From contig NZ_JACYFK010000003.1 in NCBI RefSeq assembly GCF_014855515.1, forward strand, positions 496,001 to 560,000: 64,000 nt of DNA. The letters run 5' to 3'. A model generated the notes under the pieces. The model made no database searches, had not been told where the DNA came from, and saw only the letters and a program-made list of their open reading frames with translations. Below are positions 53,499-61,786 of this stretch, piece after piece. The position numbers and the translations under genes were made by a program. The stretch is from Euzebyella marina (GTDB taxonomy: Bacteria > Bacteroidota > Bacteroidia > Flavobacteriales > Flavobacteriaceae). Position 1 is the stretch's first letter. Every line of letters starts with the position of its first letter.

Positions 53499-53522
53499 TT
53501 TTAAAATTAAAACACGAGTACA

Positions 53523-53975
53523 ATGAGAAAGAAAATTGTAAAAAACAGCTTGATCGCACCTTTATTTTTATTTAGCGTATTGACCAATGCCCAAAGCAAT
53601 GAAGAGCAAAAAGTAGCACAAACCGTAAAAGATTACTTTGCTGCGTTGAATGCCTCAAACATCGATGAATTAGTTAAACAGTTTACCAAAAAAGCGGTAC
53701 TGCTTCCTACTGGAGCACCAACTGCAACGGGCACTGAAGAACTAATTGGCAATTATACCTATGTATTCAACACCATTGATTTTGACCTAGAAGTAACCAT
53801 TGCCGATGTAGTTATTGCTGGTGATTATGCCTTTGTACGTTCTACCTCTAAAGGAACCATCCTTTTGAAAAAGGAAAATCAAAAATTAGCGCAAGACTTT
53901 AGGGAAGTGTTTATCTTGAAAAAATTAAATAACTATTGGAAAATCGATACCTATTCTTACAATCAATCAAAATAA
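53523..53975 (+). CDS. Exported SnoaL/NTF2-like (DUF4440-type) protein
   Basis: The 150-residue protein has a signal peptide (NSLIAPLFLFSVLTNAQS). The mature domain is NTF2-like: KVAQTVKDYFAALNASNIDELVKQFTKKAVLLPTG, then YTYVFNTIDFDLEVTIADVVIAGDYAFVRSTSKG and WKIDTYSYN. This fits the YybH/DUF4440 type with a small-molecule pocket. The reaction, if any, is unknown. It has its own palindrome-type promoter and is followed 24 bp later by a DinB gene. It heads a group of four exported proteins on one strand. Confidence 0.8.
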   Translation: MRKKIVKNSLIAPLFLFSVLTNAQSNEEQKVAQTVKDYFAALNASNIDELVKQFTKKAVLLPTGAPTATGTEELIGNYTYVFNTIDFDLEVTIADVVIAGDYAFVRSTSKGTILLKKENQKLAQDFREVFILKKLNNYWKIDTYSYNQSK

Positions 53976-53999
53976 TTTAATCCTCTAACAGTATTCAAC

Positions 54000-54521
54000 A
54001 TGAAAAAATCACTCGTAATCCTATCCCTAATTTTGGGCGCTTTTGGCTCAGTTCATGCACAAACCGTATCCAGCCTCATAGAAGATTGGGAAAGGGCAAA
54101 GGCCTATACCTTAGAATATTTAGAAGCCATGCCTGCCGATAAATATGATTTTAAACCCACCGAAGACATTCGCTCTTTTTCGCAGCAAATGCTACACTTG
54201 ACCGATGCCAATTACGGGTTTACATCGGCCGCGGTAGGAATTGAAAGCCCCATAGGTCAGGGAGAATCAGAAAAAAGCACCGACACCTCTAAAGAAAATG
54301 TAACCCAATTGGTAACCGATGGGTATGATTTTGTCATTAAGGGATTGAACGGAATGACCGATGCAGAATTAAAAGAAAGCATACAGTTATTCGGAAGATT
54401 CAAAATGACTAAAGCACAGGCTTTTGCTAAATTGTTCGAGCACCAAACCCATCATAGAGGACAAACAACTATTTACATTCGAATGGCCGGGATTACCCCA
54501 CCTAACGAAAAATTATTTTAA
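54000..54521 (+). CDS. Exported DinB-family protein
   Basis: The 173-residue protein has a signal peptide (LVILSLILGAFGSVHAQT). The mature four-helix bundle matches DinB/DinB_2 proteins: MPADKYDFKPTEDIRSFSQQMLHLTDANYGF and FAKLFEHQTHHRGQTTIYIRMAG. The three metal-ligand His candidates are in MLHLTD and FEHQTHHRGQ. Most DinB-like proteins are cytosolic metal-dependent thiol transferases or of unknown role; an exported version is a common Bacteroidota variant. Spacing of 24 bp upstream and 6 bp downstream indicates an operon. Confidence 0.85.
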   Translation: MKKSLVILSLILGAFGSVHAQTVSSLIEDWERAKAYTLEYLEAMPADKYDFKPTEDIRSFSQQMLHLTDANYGFTSAAVGIESPIGQGESEKSTDTSKENVTQLVTDGYDFVIKGLNGMTDAELKESIQLFGRFKMTKAQAFAKLFEHQTHHRGQTTIYIRMAGITPPNEKLF

Positions 54522-54527
54522 TCGATT

Positions 54528-55223
54528 ATGAAAAAATACATTTTGGCTACAATATCATTTATTGTGGCAACGGCTATCAATGCACAATCTTTAACTTTTA
54601 AAAAACAAGAGTTTGAGCTTAAACATGTCACCGCTTCCATAGAAAAGGTAAAGGGAAAAAAGGCTATTAAAGTAGAACGAGATTTAGAAGCTTTGCCATT
54701 TGACCTTAAAAATTTAGGATCTACTGTAGATGAACCTACCTATGTTAAGCTAAAGAATGTTACTTTGGCAAATGGCACCATAGAGGTAAAATTATTGAGC
54801 AGGGTTCAGGCCAACACCACTTTTAAAGGTGCACAAGGTTTTATTGGGGTTGCATTTAGAATCAATGACGATGATAGTGCTTACGAATCCATTTACCTAA
54901 GACCCCGTGTTGGTAGATCAGATAGTCAATTTGCACGTAACCGTACAGTGCAATATTACGCCTACCCGGACCATAAATTCGACGTTTTACGTAACGAAAC
55001 CAAAAAAGATTACGAAACCGCAGCACCTATTGCTTTAGACGAGTGGATTACCATGCGTTTGGAAATAAAGGACAAAAAGGTAAAAATGTTTCTTAATAAT
55101 GAAGAATATGCCACCATGGTCATTGATGAAATGTTAGGAAGCACTAAAGAAGGCGCTATTGCACTTTGGGTAGATATTGGTACCGAAGGCTATTTTAGAG
55201 ATTTGAAAGTAATTCAAGAATAA
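54528..55223 (+). CDS. Exported LamG/DUF1080-like protein
   Basis: The 231-residue protein has a signal peptide (LATISFIVATAINAQS) and a concanavalin-like beta-sandwich: FKGAQGFIGVAFRINDDDS, SIYLRPRVGRSDSQFARN, YYAYPDHKFDVLR, EWITMRLEIKDKKVKMFLNN and GTEGYFRDLKVI. It is the intact paralogue of the frameshifted gene at 52707 and supports that gene's reconstruction. The domain resembles DUF1080/LamG folds, but the typical DUF1080 FDG..GW block is not evident. It may bind or cleave a carbohydrate. It lies 6 bp after DinB and 3 bp before the hydrolase gene. Confidence 0.8.
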   Translation: MKKYILATISFIVATAINAQSLTFKKQEFELKHVTASIEKVKGKKAIKVERDLEALPFDLKNLGSTVDEPTYVKLKNVTLANGTIEVKLLSRVQANTTFKGAQGFIGVAFRINDDDSAYESIYLRPRVGRSDSQFARNRTVQYYAYPDHKFDVLRNETKKDYETAAPIALDEWITMRLEIKDKKVKMFLNNEEYATMVIDEMLGSTKEGAIALWVDIGTEGYFRDLKVIQE

Positions 55224-55226
55224 AAA

Positions 55227-56051
55227 ATGAAATCACTTATTGTTTTAGCATTCCTACTGGTAGAAAATTCTCTTTGCTATTCTCAAACAAACACCAAAAT
55301 ACCCTACGGCAACAACCCAAAGGCAGGACATTATGTGCAAGCCGATGACGCTAAACTATATTATGAAGTGTACGGTGAAGGTAAAACCTTAATCATTTTA
55401 CACGGTGGCATTTTAGGTTATATGGACGAGATGACCGATTTTATTGATAGGCTACAAAAAGACTACCAGGTAATCGCTATGGCTACCCGAGGGCATGGTA
55501 AATCTGAAATTGGCAGCAAGCCCATTACCTATGAACGTAGGGCCAACGATGTGTTGGCCGTTATCAATGCGGTAACCCAAGACAGCGTTATCGTATTGGG
55601 TTTTAGTGATGGGGCGTATACGGCCTATAAAGTGGCAAGCCTATTTCCTGAGCGAGTCAAAAAGATGGTCGCCATTGGCGCAGGCGAACAAACACCTGGC
55701 CTGCGTACCGTGAATTTTAATGGCCCCATTTTTGACCCCAATAATGAAATTTGGACGCAAAAGAAAAAGCTGATGCCCGAACCAGACCGATTAGTGCAAT
55801 TCTGGAGGGATATGGAGCAGTTTTACAATTCTATGGCGGCGGATAAAGCTTTGTTCATGAGCATTAAATGTTCAACTTTGGTCTTGTCTGGTGAACTGGA
55901 CCGTAATGCGCCACTGGCCACGGTAATCGCGGCCTACCAGATGATTCCGAACAGTCAACTAGCAATTATACCCAACACAGGGCATGTTACCTTTATGGAA
56001 AATTTTGATACTGTTTGGGCGTGTATAGAACCTTTTTTGTCCGTAGAATAG
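55227..56051 (+). CDS. Exported alpha/beta hydrolase
   Basis: The 274-residue protein has a signal peptide (LIVLAFLLVENSLCYSQ). Core blocks are LIILHGGILGYMDEM, MATRGHGKSEIG, nucleophile elbow GFSDGAYTAYK, acid LSGELDRNAPL and His in NTGHVTFME. It is an esterase, lactonase or peptidase-like enzyme in the periplasm; the substrate is unknown. It starts 3 bp after the LamG-like gene and is the last gene of the exported-protein group. It is convergent with the LytTR regulator at 56119. Confidence 0.87.
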   Translation: MKSLIVLAFLLVENSLCYSQTNTKIPYGNNPKAGHYVQADDAKLYYEVYGEGKTLIILHGGILGYMDEMTDFIDRLQKDYQVIAMATRGHGKSEIGSKPITYERRANDVLAVINAVTQDSVIVLGFSDGAYTAYKVASLFPERVKKMVAIGAGEQTPGLRTVNFNGPIFDPNNEIWTQKKKLMPEPDRLVQFWRDMEQFYNSMAADKALFMSIKCSTLVLSGELDRNAPLATVIAAYQMIPNSQLAIIPNTGHVTFMENFDTVWACIEPFLSVE

Positions 56052-56118
56052 ATAGAATCATTTTTTGAAGAGTTAAAAAAGGGTCTATTTTAAATTCTAA
56101 AGGGTTTATTGCTCCGTT

Positions 56119-56826
56119 TTATCTTTGGGTGAGATTCTGTACCGAATCTCGGTAGGTTTCACCTACGGCCAGTTCTTTATCCCCCAAATAAATACTATTC
56201 TTTCGAATCGCCGTAATTTCGTTAATAGCTACCGAATAAGAGCGATGTATTCGAATGAATAGATTTTCAGGTAACTGACCTTCCAATTCTTTAAAGGTCA
56301 TTCGAACCACTAAAGGTCGTTCAGATTTTTTTAGATGAAACTTGATATAGTCCCCATAACCTTTCATCCAGATGATATCATCAAATTTTATTTTCACCTG
56401 ACTGTGATCAGAATTTACGAAGAAGTGGTCAGATGGTTGGCTTTTTTGTAAAGACTTGGGCGCTTCCTTTAATTCTTTCAACTCTTTCGCACGGTTGCAA
56501 GCTCGCATAAATCGGTCTAAGGGTACAGGTTTTACCAAATAATCGACAACATCTAAATCGTAGCTATCTACGGCGTATTGAGAGTAGGCTGTTATAAAAA
56601 TGACCAGTGGACGTTCTTTTAGGCCAGAAATATATTGAAGGCCCGTCATGCCAGGCATTTGAATGTCGATAAAAATGAGGTCTGTCTGCTCTTTCTGCAT
56701 TAGCTCCATAGCCTCAAAACAATTATTGCACGTACCCACGAGCTCTAAAAAAGGCAGTTTTGAAATATTGTCTTCCAGTAAGCTTAATGCCAATGGTTCA
56801 TCATCGACCGCAATACATCTGATCAT
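56119..56826 (-). CDS. LytTR-family response regulator
   Basis: The 235-residue protein has a receiver domain with DDEP, phospho-acceptor Asp54 (FIDIQMPGM), Thr (FITAYSQ) and Lys (YLVKPVP). The C-terminal LytTR domain (~140-235) includes RIHRSYSVAINE. It is strongly similar to the regulator at 2311-3030. Its start overlaps the kinase stop by 4 nt. It faces the exported-protein group, which is a plausible target, although LytTR sites are usually direct repeats rather than the palindromes seen there. Confidence 0.93.
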   Translation of the reverse strand: MIRCIAVDDEPLALSLLEDNISKLPFLELVGTCNNCFEAMELMQKEQTDLIFIDIQMPGMTGLQYISGLKERPLVIFITAYSQYAVDSYDLDVVDYLVKPVPLDRFMRACNRAKELKELKEAPKSLQKSQPSDHFFVNSDHSQVKIKFDDIIWMKGYGDYIKFHLKKSERPLVVRMTFKELEGQLPENLFIRIHRSYSVAINEITAIRKNSIYLGDKELAVGETYRDSVQNLTQR

Positions 56827-57866
56827 GACTTATAAGTTAACTTTAAATCTACTTTAAACCATTCGCCATCAGAATCTATTTCTAGTTCGTGCATGCCGTC
56901 ATATAGTAATTGAAGCCTGCGTTTAACATTGGCCAGCCCGATACCCGAAACGCCGTCTTTTGTAGTATTTTGGGTCTCATACCTATTCTTGACCTCAAAA
57001 TGTAGGCGACCTTTGTCGCTAATGATATGAATGGCTATTTCCGGCTTTTTCAACATTCCCGTGCCATGCTTGAAAGCGTTCTCAACAAACGGAATCAAAA
57101 GCATCGGTTCTATGGTGTGCCAGTCTTCTATTTCATGAATATTCAGATTAAGCTGTAGTCGGTCACCAATTCGTAACTGTTGCAGTTCAATGTAGCTTTT
57201 CAAGTATTCTATTTCACTTTTTAAAAGCACTTTCTCCTCTGTTTGATACAGCATGTACTTCATAATCGAAGATAATTTGTGAATCGTGGGCTCAAGTTGA
57301 TTGCTTTTTAACCGTGCCATAGCGACCATATTGTTGAGTACGTTGAACAAAAAGTGCGGACTTATCTGCGTACGAAGAAAAGAGAGTTCAGATTTTAAGG
57401 TTTCGTTATTTGCCTCTTGTACCAACTGCTCGGTTTTTGCCCTGTCCTGAACCGTTTTTACTATGATACTGACAAGTGTGGTCAAGAGAAATACGATGGA
57501 ATTATGCCACGCAGAGCCTAAAAATTGAAATTCTATCGAATCGCTCACAAATAAGTGAAAGACCAACCGGCGCACGCCCAAAACACCTAGGTACATGATC
57601 AGTTGCAATAAGATGAACAAAAGGTACTTTCCGCGAAAAAGTAATTTGGGAATGATTACTTGTGTGTTCAGGTAGAAGAACAGCATCCAGAAAAAAAGCA
57701 TGAAAGAGTTGAGGTATAAAAAGGCCCAATCTCTATCAGAAAGGGGACTTTCGTTTTCACGCATCCATGCAAAAAGAAAAGGTAGCAGAATCAAAATGCC
57801 CCAAACCACTATATGAGGAATGATATTTCTATATTTTTTCGGAATATTAAAGTTGAAGTTCATCAT
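56823..57866 (-). CDS. LytS/YpdA-type sensor histidine kinase
   Basis: From ATG 57866 (another at 57863) the protein has about 347 residues; the longer frame begins at TTG 57902. Four membrane helices occupy roughly residues 12-135 (IVVWGILILLPFLFAW; LNSFMLFFWMLFFYL; LLFILLQLIMYLGVLGV; SIVFLLTTLVSIIV). The His phospho-acceptor lies in SPHFLFNVLNNMVAM (about residue 171). The ATPase domain has ENAFKHGTG and GVSGIGLANVKRR. It forms a two-component system with the overlapping LytTR gene and parallels the pair at 1313-3030. Confidence 0.92.
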   Translation of the reverse strand: MMNFNFNIPKKYRNIIPHIVVWGILILLPFLFAWMRENESPLSDRDWAFLYLNSFMLFFWMLFFYLNTQVIIPKLLFRGKYLLFILLQLIMYLGVLGVRRLVFHLFVSDSIEFQFLGSAWHNSIVFLLTTLVSIIVKTVQDRAKTEQLVQEANNETLKSELSFLRTQISPHFLFNVLNNMVAMARLKSNQLEPTIHKLSSIMKYMLYQTEEKVLLKSEIEYLKSYIELQQLRIGDRLQLNLNIHEIEDWHTIEPMLLIPFVENAFKHGTGMLKKPEIAIHIISDKGRLHFEVKNRYETQNTTKDGVSGIGLANVKRRLQLLYDGMHELEIDSDGEWFKVDLKLTYKS

Positions 57867-57939
57867 CTGGGCAAATACAGCATAAGATACTAATTTAGTC
57901 AACTCTTCAGAAAGTTGATCTAAGTTCGGTTCATAAACA

Positions 57940-57971
57940 AGGCGACCTGGGGCAAATACCCTAGGTCACCT
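57940..57971 (-). terminator. Intrinsic terminator of the exported protein gene
   Basis: A 13-position stem with one mismatch and one G-T pair (arms AGGCGACCTGGGG and CCCTAGGTCACCT) encloses CAAATA. Read leftward it is followed by TTGTTTATG, 33 bp after the stop at 58005, so it ends the leftward gene before the kinase. Confidence 0.7.
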
Positions 57972-58004
57972 ATAACAAACAATGACGTAGTTACGACATC
58001 AATC

Positions 58005-58586
58005 TTAATTCTTTATTTTTTGGCGATATACCTTATCGCCTTGTACAACCACTACCTCGTAAGTGCCTTTTAATGCCTTTTCAAAGTTATAACTGCGTTC
58101 AACCGTCAAATCTCCTTCAAACTTATCTTCGTGGGTAATATATCCATCTGGGTTGATGATGTTGACAAGAACAGGCTTTCTCTCAAGGTTTAGAAGGCTA
58201 AGGTTCAGGCGGCCATCTTTAGCCTGAAAAATTTCGTGAGCGGCATCTTCTTTGGTATCCAATATGGTTAATTGGCTTTTATCTACATCTAAGGTGTACT
58301 TAAGAGATTTGTCCTTCATCTTTACCATGAATAAATAGCGGCCATCCGCTAGCTCTTCAAGATTAAAAGATTTAGAGTAGTTGCTATAGACCTCTTCTTT
58401 GAACAAGGTCTGAAGATTGTTGTCTAGAATAGTAATTTTTGCCTCTTCCTGCGAATTGCCAATCTCTAAAAGAACACTCTTTTTAGATTCTGACTTTTTT
58501 AGTTCAACGATGGGGTTATTGGCCATTGCGGCCAATGGGGCAATCAATGCGACACCGATAAGTGCATACTTTTTAATTGTTTTCAT
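58005..58586 (-). CDS. Exported protein of unknown function
   Basis: The 193-residue protein has a signal peptide (YALIGVALIAPLAAMANN). The mature part consists of two similar beta-sandwich units, each with a 'hydrophobic strand, turn, strand' pattern: SVLLEIGNSQEEAKITILDNN...SFNLEELADGRYLFMVKMKD and LLNLERKPVLVNIINPDG...SYNFEKALKGTYEVVVVQGDK. These resemble the Ig-like/DUF3244 or C-terminal sorting-like repeats (GxY motif) of Bacteroidota. No sorting signal is certain. It is monocistronic, with its own promoter and terminator. Confidence 0.72.
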   Translation of the reverse strand: MKTIKKYALIGVALIAPLAAMANNPIVELKKSESKKSVLLEIGNSQEEAKITILDNNLQTLFKEEVYSNYSKSFNLEELADGRYLFMVKMKDKSLKYTLDVDKSQLTILDTKEDAAHEIFQAKDGRLNLSLLNLERKPVLVNIINPDGYITHEDKFEGDLTVERSYNFEKALKGTYEVVVVQGDKVYRQKIKN

Positions 58587-58623
58587 CTCTTTATATATTT
58601 TAGGTTTATATTAGATTTTGGTT

Positions 58624-58651
58624 CAAAAGTAGGGCGAGATGTAGGGCCAAA
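58624..58651 (-). promoter_or_regulatory. Bacteroidota-type promoter
   Basis: Read leftward, TTTG (58651-58648), 16 nt, then TACTTTTG (58631-58624) match the -33 TTG and -7 TAnnTTTG elements. Transcription would start near 58618, about 30 nt before the ATG at 58586. This is the best complete promoter match in the window. Confidence 0.55.
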
Positions 58652-58831
58652 TGAGAAAATGAGACGAAACCGAAAAAGTCTGCGACGAACTCGGAAAATA
58701 GAAGCGATGTACACCATCGTATTTCTTGTAATCTATTCTTTTTGAGCAGGTTGTTTTCTGTTTTTTTATGGAAAGGAAACTGTAAAAAGGGGAGTAGGTA
58801 ATCCTTTTTCTGATGATAAATAAAGACTCAA

Positions 58832-59176
58832 ATGAAGATATCTAAATCGTATGCTGAACATTATAAATGGGGAGATGAGTGTTGTGGGTGGCATTTGGTA
58901 AAATCACCCGATTTAAGCATTATCGAAGAGTTAATGCCGTCTGGAACAGTTGAAAAAAGGCATTATCACCAAAAAGCGCAACAATTTTTCAGAATACTGA
59001 GTGGTAAAGCTACTTTTGAGATTGATGGTGAAACGGTTGTTGTAGATGAAGGCAATGGCATTCATATACCCCCTAAATCGGTTCACCGAATCAGAAATGA
59101 TGAAAATGTCGATTTAATCTTCTTGGTTATCTCGCAACCTACTACAAGAGGTGACCGTTTTGATTTGGAGGAATAG
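58832..59176 (+). CDS. Small cupin-domain protein
   Basis: The 114-residue cytosolic protein is a single cupin barrel. Motif 1 is KRHYHQKAQQFFRILSGKATF (His-x-His, Gln, with a Phe at the usual Glu spacing) and motif 2 is IHIPPKSVHRIRN. The ligands include two His in HYH and one His in VHR. Such small cupins bind metals and sugars or act as isomerases and sensors. It has no close operon partner: the next gene is convergent 22 bp away. Confidence 0.85.
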   Translation: MKISKSYAEHYKWGDECCGWHLVKSPDLSIIEELMPSGTVEKRHYHQKAQQFFRILSGKATFEIDGETVVVDEGNGIHIPPKSVHRIRNDENVDLIFLVISQPTTRGDRFDLEE

Positions 59177-59198
59177 GATGGTAAGTGGCAGGTGAATT

Positions 59199-59933
59199 TT
59201 AAGGCGTAGAAGGTTTTAGGCGATAGAAATAAGGGGCTTTGTTATTGGCGCCGGTATATTTTTTTTCCAAACGTTCTAAAACTCCTAAATCCAACATTTT
59301 CTTTTGAAAGTTATTTCTTCTAAAAGGGCGATCGTAGACGGCCTCATAGACCTGTTGAATTTCTTTCATGGTAAATTTATCGGGTAGCAAATTGAAACCG
59401 AGAAGATTTTCATCTAAGTTAAGTTGCAAGGCCCTATAAGCCTTTGATGTTTGTTCGTTGTGGTCAAATATCAAATCGGGAAGCTCATTAAAATCGTACC
59501 ATTCCAATGAATGGTCTAAACCACTTTTATTTAGTTGTACTTTATTGATATCAACTAAGGCATAATAGCCGATCGAGATGAATCTTTTTGAGAACCAAGT
59601 CAATCGCTCGTTTCCCATTTCATCGTTAGGCTTTAATTCTGGGTTGAAGGCAAACAGCTGGGCCATAAATTTTGAATAGTTTCTGTCTTTTTCACCAAAC
59701 ACCCAAAATTGTTGAAGATAAATTTCTTTGAGGCCTGTTCTTTCTGTCAATATGCGATGTGCAGACTGATCGATACTTTCATTCTGATAAACGAAACCAG
59801 CAGGCAGGGCCAAGAAATCACCTTTGAAATTTAATTGTGATATGAGAACCTTTAGCCGTTTCTCTTGGTAGCCAAAAATGGTACAATCAATAGAAAGTTG
59901 TGAAATTAGTTCGTCTGCTTCATAAATTCTCAT
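59199..59933 (-). CDS. NrtR/AraR-type Nudix-domain transcriptional regulator
   Basis: The 244-residue protein has an N-terminal Nudix-like domain (~10-150). The Nudix box is degenerate (ALPAGFVYQNESIDQSAHRILTERTGL compared with GX5EX7REUXEEXGU), so it is likely a sensor, not a hydrolase. A C-terminal winged helix follows (~165-240; FTMKEIQQVYEAVYDRPFRRNNFQKKML). This is the NrtR-like family, whose Bacteroidota members control sugar catabolism, e.g. arabinose. It is divergent from a GH79-like lipoprotein gene, with a 29-bp perfect palindrome between them. Confidence 0.88.
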   Translation of the reverse strand: MRIYEADELISQLSIDCTIFGYQEKRLKVLISQLNFKGDFLALPAGFVYQNESIDQSAHRILTERTGLKEIYLQQFWVFGEKDRNYSKFMAQLFAFNPELKPNDEMGNERLTWFSKRFISIGYYALVDINKVQLNKSGLDHSLEWYDFNELPDLIFDHNEQTSKAYRALQLNLDENLLGFNLLPDKFTMKEIQQVYEAVYDRPFRRNNFQKKMLDLGVLERLEKKYTGANNKAPYFYRLKPSTP

Positions 59934-59960
59934 AGCCCATCAATTACTTATAGGTTGATT

Positions 59961-59968
59961 CAAAATTA
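59961..59968 (-). promoter_or_regulatory. -7 element of the Nudix regulator gene
   Basis: Read leftward the sequence is TAATTTTG, an exact TAnnTTTG match, 28 bp before the ATG at 59933. No TTG lies at standard spacing. The large palindrome begins 40 bp upstream. Confidence 0.4.
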
Positions 59969-60007
59969 AATCTAGCCTTTTTCATTTTAATGATTTTCAA
60001 AGATAAA

Positions 60008-60036
60008 TTTTATTGTCTTTTTAAAAGACAATAAAA
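60008..60036. promoter_or_regulatory. 29-bp perfect palindrome, probable operator
   Basis: Arm TTTTATTGTCTTTT (60008-60021) is exactly complementary to 60023-60036 around a single T. It lies between the divergent Nudix regulator and the GH79-like gene, 8 bp upstream of a -7 element for the latter. NrtR-family proteins bind such palindromes as dimers. Confidence 0.8.
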
Positions 60037-60044
60037 AATTTTAA

Positions 60045-60052
60045 TATATTTG
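60045..60052 (+). promoter_or_regulatory. -7 element of the GH79-like gene
   Basis: TATATTTG matches TAnnTTTG exactly. The -33 zone would fall in the right arm of the 29-bp palindrome and has no TTG, so the palindrome-binding protein would compete with polymerase. It leaves a leader of about 145 nt before ATG 60204. Confidence 0.5.
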
Positions 60053-60203
60053 ATTGATTCTGTAGTGGTTAAGAATAGGGAAGGGTTACTGGTTAAAGTT
60101 AGGGCTCGAAAGCACCTCCCTATACATCATTAAGTCGAAGATTTAAATTAAGCCTTCATATAGCCTTTAACATTTTCAAATATGCCAACTTAAACACCTT
60201 TTT

Positions 60204-61718
60204 ATGAGATACAAATATTTAGTCTTGACCCCTTTCTTACTAGTCATTTATTCCTGTAAAGAAACTAAAAGTGATGAACTGAAAACACCTAAGCTTGAAC
60301 TTGAGAGCTTAAAACATATCGCCGATGTCGAGGAGCGGTATCAATCGGTAAATGTAGAAATGTGCGAAGTAGTGGGAGGGGAATTTTGGATTCCCTATGA
60401 TTTAATCGATACGGCAGCGGTTAAAGCAAGGGGTTTTTCAGCATTAAAGAGAAAGATACCGGCCATTGATTTATACGATGAGAAGTTAAGGATGCTTACT
60501 TCGGCTTTGGGCCCCATGTATATTAGGGTGAGTGGTACTTGGGCAAATACGACTTATTTTCAGGATAATGACCTACCTAAAATGACAAAAGCTCCAGAGG
60601 GTTACGAAAATGTCTTGACCCGAAAAGAATGGAAGGGCGTTATCGATTTTTGTCAATATTTAGATGCAAAACTGGTTACTTCATTCGCCATAAGTGAGGG
60701 AATGCGTGATCAGAAAGGAAATTGGACCAATGCACAGATAAAACCCTTATTGGAATATACCAACCTACTCAAAGGTGAGATATATGCATCTGAAATGTTC
60801 AACGAACCGTCTCACTCAAGTCATGGTGGGGCACCGGAAAATTATGACGCCATTGATTATGCCAACGACTTTAAAGCCTTTAAAGAATATGTCTCTGTTG
60901 CTGCGCCAGACATGAAAATACTAGGGCCGGGATCAACAGGGGAGGGAGGTATACTTGGGGGTAACGATTCTACAATTACCACAGATAAAATTCTATCGGC
61001 CAAGCCTATTCCTGAATTTGATATTTTTAGTTATCATTTCTATGGAGGTGTATCTCAACGATGTATGGGGCAATTAAGCCCAGAGAACGCTTTAAATGAT
61101 GAATGGCTCTCTAAAACAGAAGATGGCCTAAAGTTCTATGAAGAAGTACGTGACACTTACTTACCAGATGCCCCCATTTGGTTAACCGAAACGGCCGAAG
61201 CCGCCTGTGGGGGGAATCCTTGGGCTGTCACTTTTCTTGATACTTTCCGGTATTTAGAACAAATGGGCAGATTGGCAAAAAAAGGTGTTCAAGTGGTAAT
61301 GCACAATACATTGGCTGCTAGCGAATATGCTTTGCTAGAGCAAGACACACACGACCCAAGACCGAACTATTGGGCAGCCCTGTTATGGGGTAGACTTATG
61401 GGTACCCAAGTTTTCGATATGACAATTAATATCGAGGGCATAAATGTATATGTCCATAATTTGAAAGGTGCTAACGGTTATGCCGCTTTACTGATCAATC
61501 CTTCAGAAAAGGCCGTTGATTTTCACTTGACTCAAAATGCAGAGCAATATTTGCTTACCGCAAAAGAATTGGTTTCTAAAGAAATTCAATTAAATGGAAA
61601 AGTTCTAAAGTTAGAATCCGATACGACCATGCCCGATATCAAAGGTGTTTCCGTTTCAAAGGGTGAACTATCCGTTCCTGCGCATAGCATTATGTTTTTG
61701 ACCTTTCAAGGAAAATAG
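60204..61718 (+). CDS. GH79-like (heparanase/glucuronidase type) glycosidase lipoprotein
   Basis: The 504-residue lipoprotein (lipobox VIYSC, Cys18) has a TIM barrel with GPMYIRVSGTWANTTYF, the acid/base motif EMFNEPSHS (Glu201), FSYHFYGG, and the probable nucleophile motif WLTETAEAACGG (Glu329). A C-terminal beta domain (~415-504; GYAALLINPSEKAVDFHLT) follows. The layout and motifs resemble GH79 enzymes, which cleave beta-glucuronides including heparan-type chains; GH39/GH30-like relatives in clan A are alternatives. It is anchored in a membrane facing the periplasm or surface. Control by the adjacent Nudix regulator is likely. Confidence 0.78.
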   Translation: MRYKYLVLTPFLLVIYSCKETKSDELKTPKLELESLKHIADVEERYQSVNVEMCEVVGGEFWIPYDLIDTAAVKARGFSALKRKIPAIDLYDEKLRMLTSALGPMYIRVSGTWANTTYFQDNDLPKMTKAPEGYENVLTRKEWKGVIDFCQYLDAKLVTSFAISEGMRDQKGNWTNAQIKPLLEYTNLLKGEIYASEMFNEPSHSSHGGAPENYDAIDYANDFKAFKEYVSVAAPDMKILGPGSTGEGGILGGNDSTITTDKILSAKPIPEFDIFSYHFYGGVSQRCMGQLSPENALNDEWLSKTEDGLKFYEEVRDTYLPDAPIWLTETAEAACGGNPWAVTFLDTFRYLEQMGRLAKKGVQVVMHNTLAASEYALLEQDTHDPRPNYWAALLWGRLMGTQVFDMTINIEGINVYVHNLKGANGYAALLINPSEKAVDFHLTQNAEQYLLTAKELVSKEIQLNGKVLKLESDTTMPDIKGVSVSKGELSVPAHSIMFLTFQGK

Positions 61719-61786
61719 GGTAGGGGCCAAGACTTTCCGGTAATTTATAAAGTTGCACATTTTTTAGCGTCAAATCAGAGACTATA

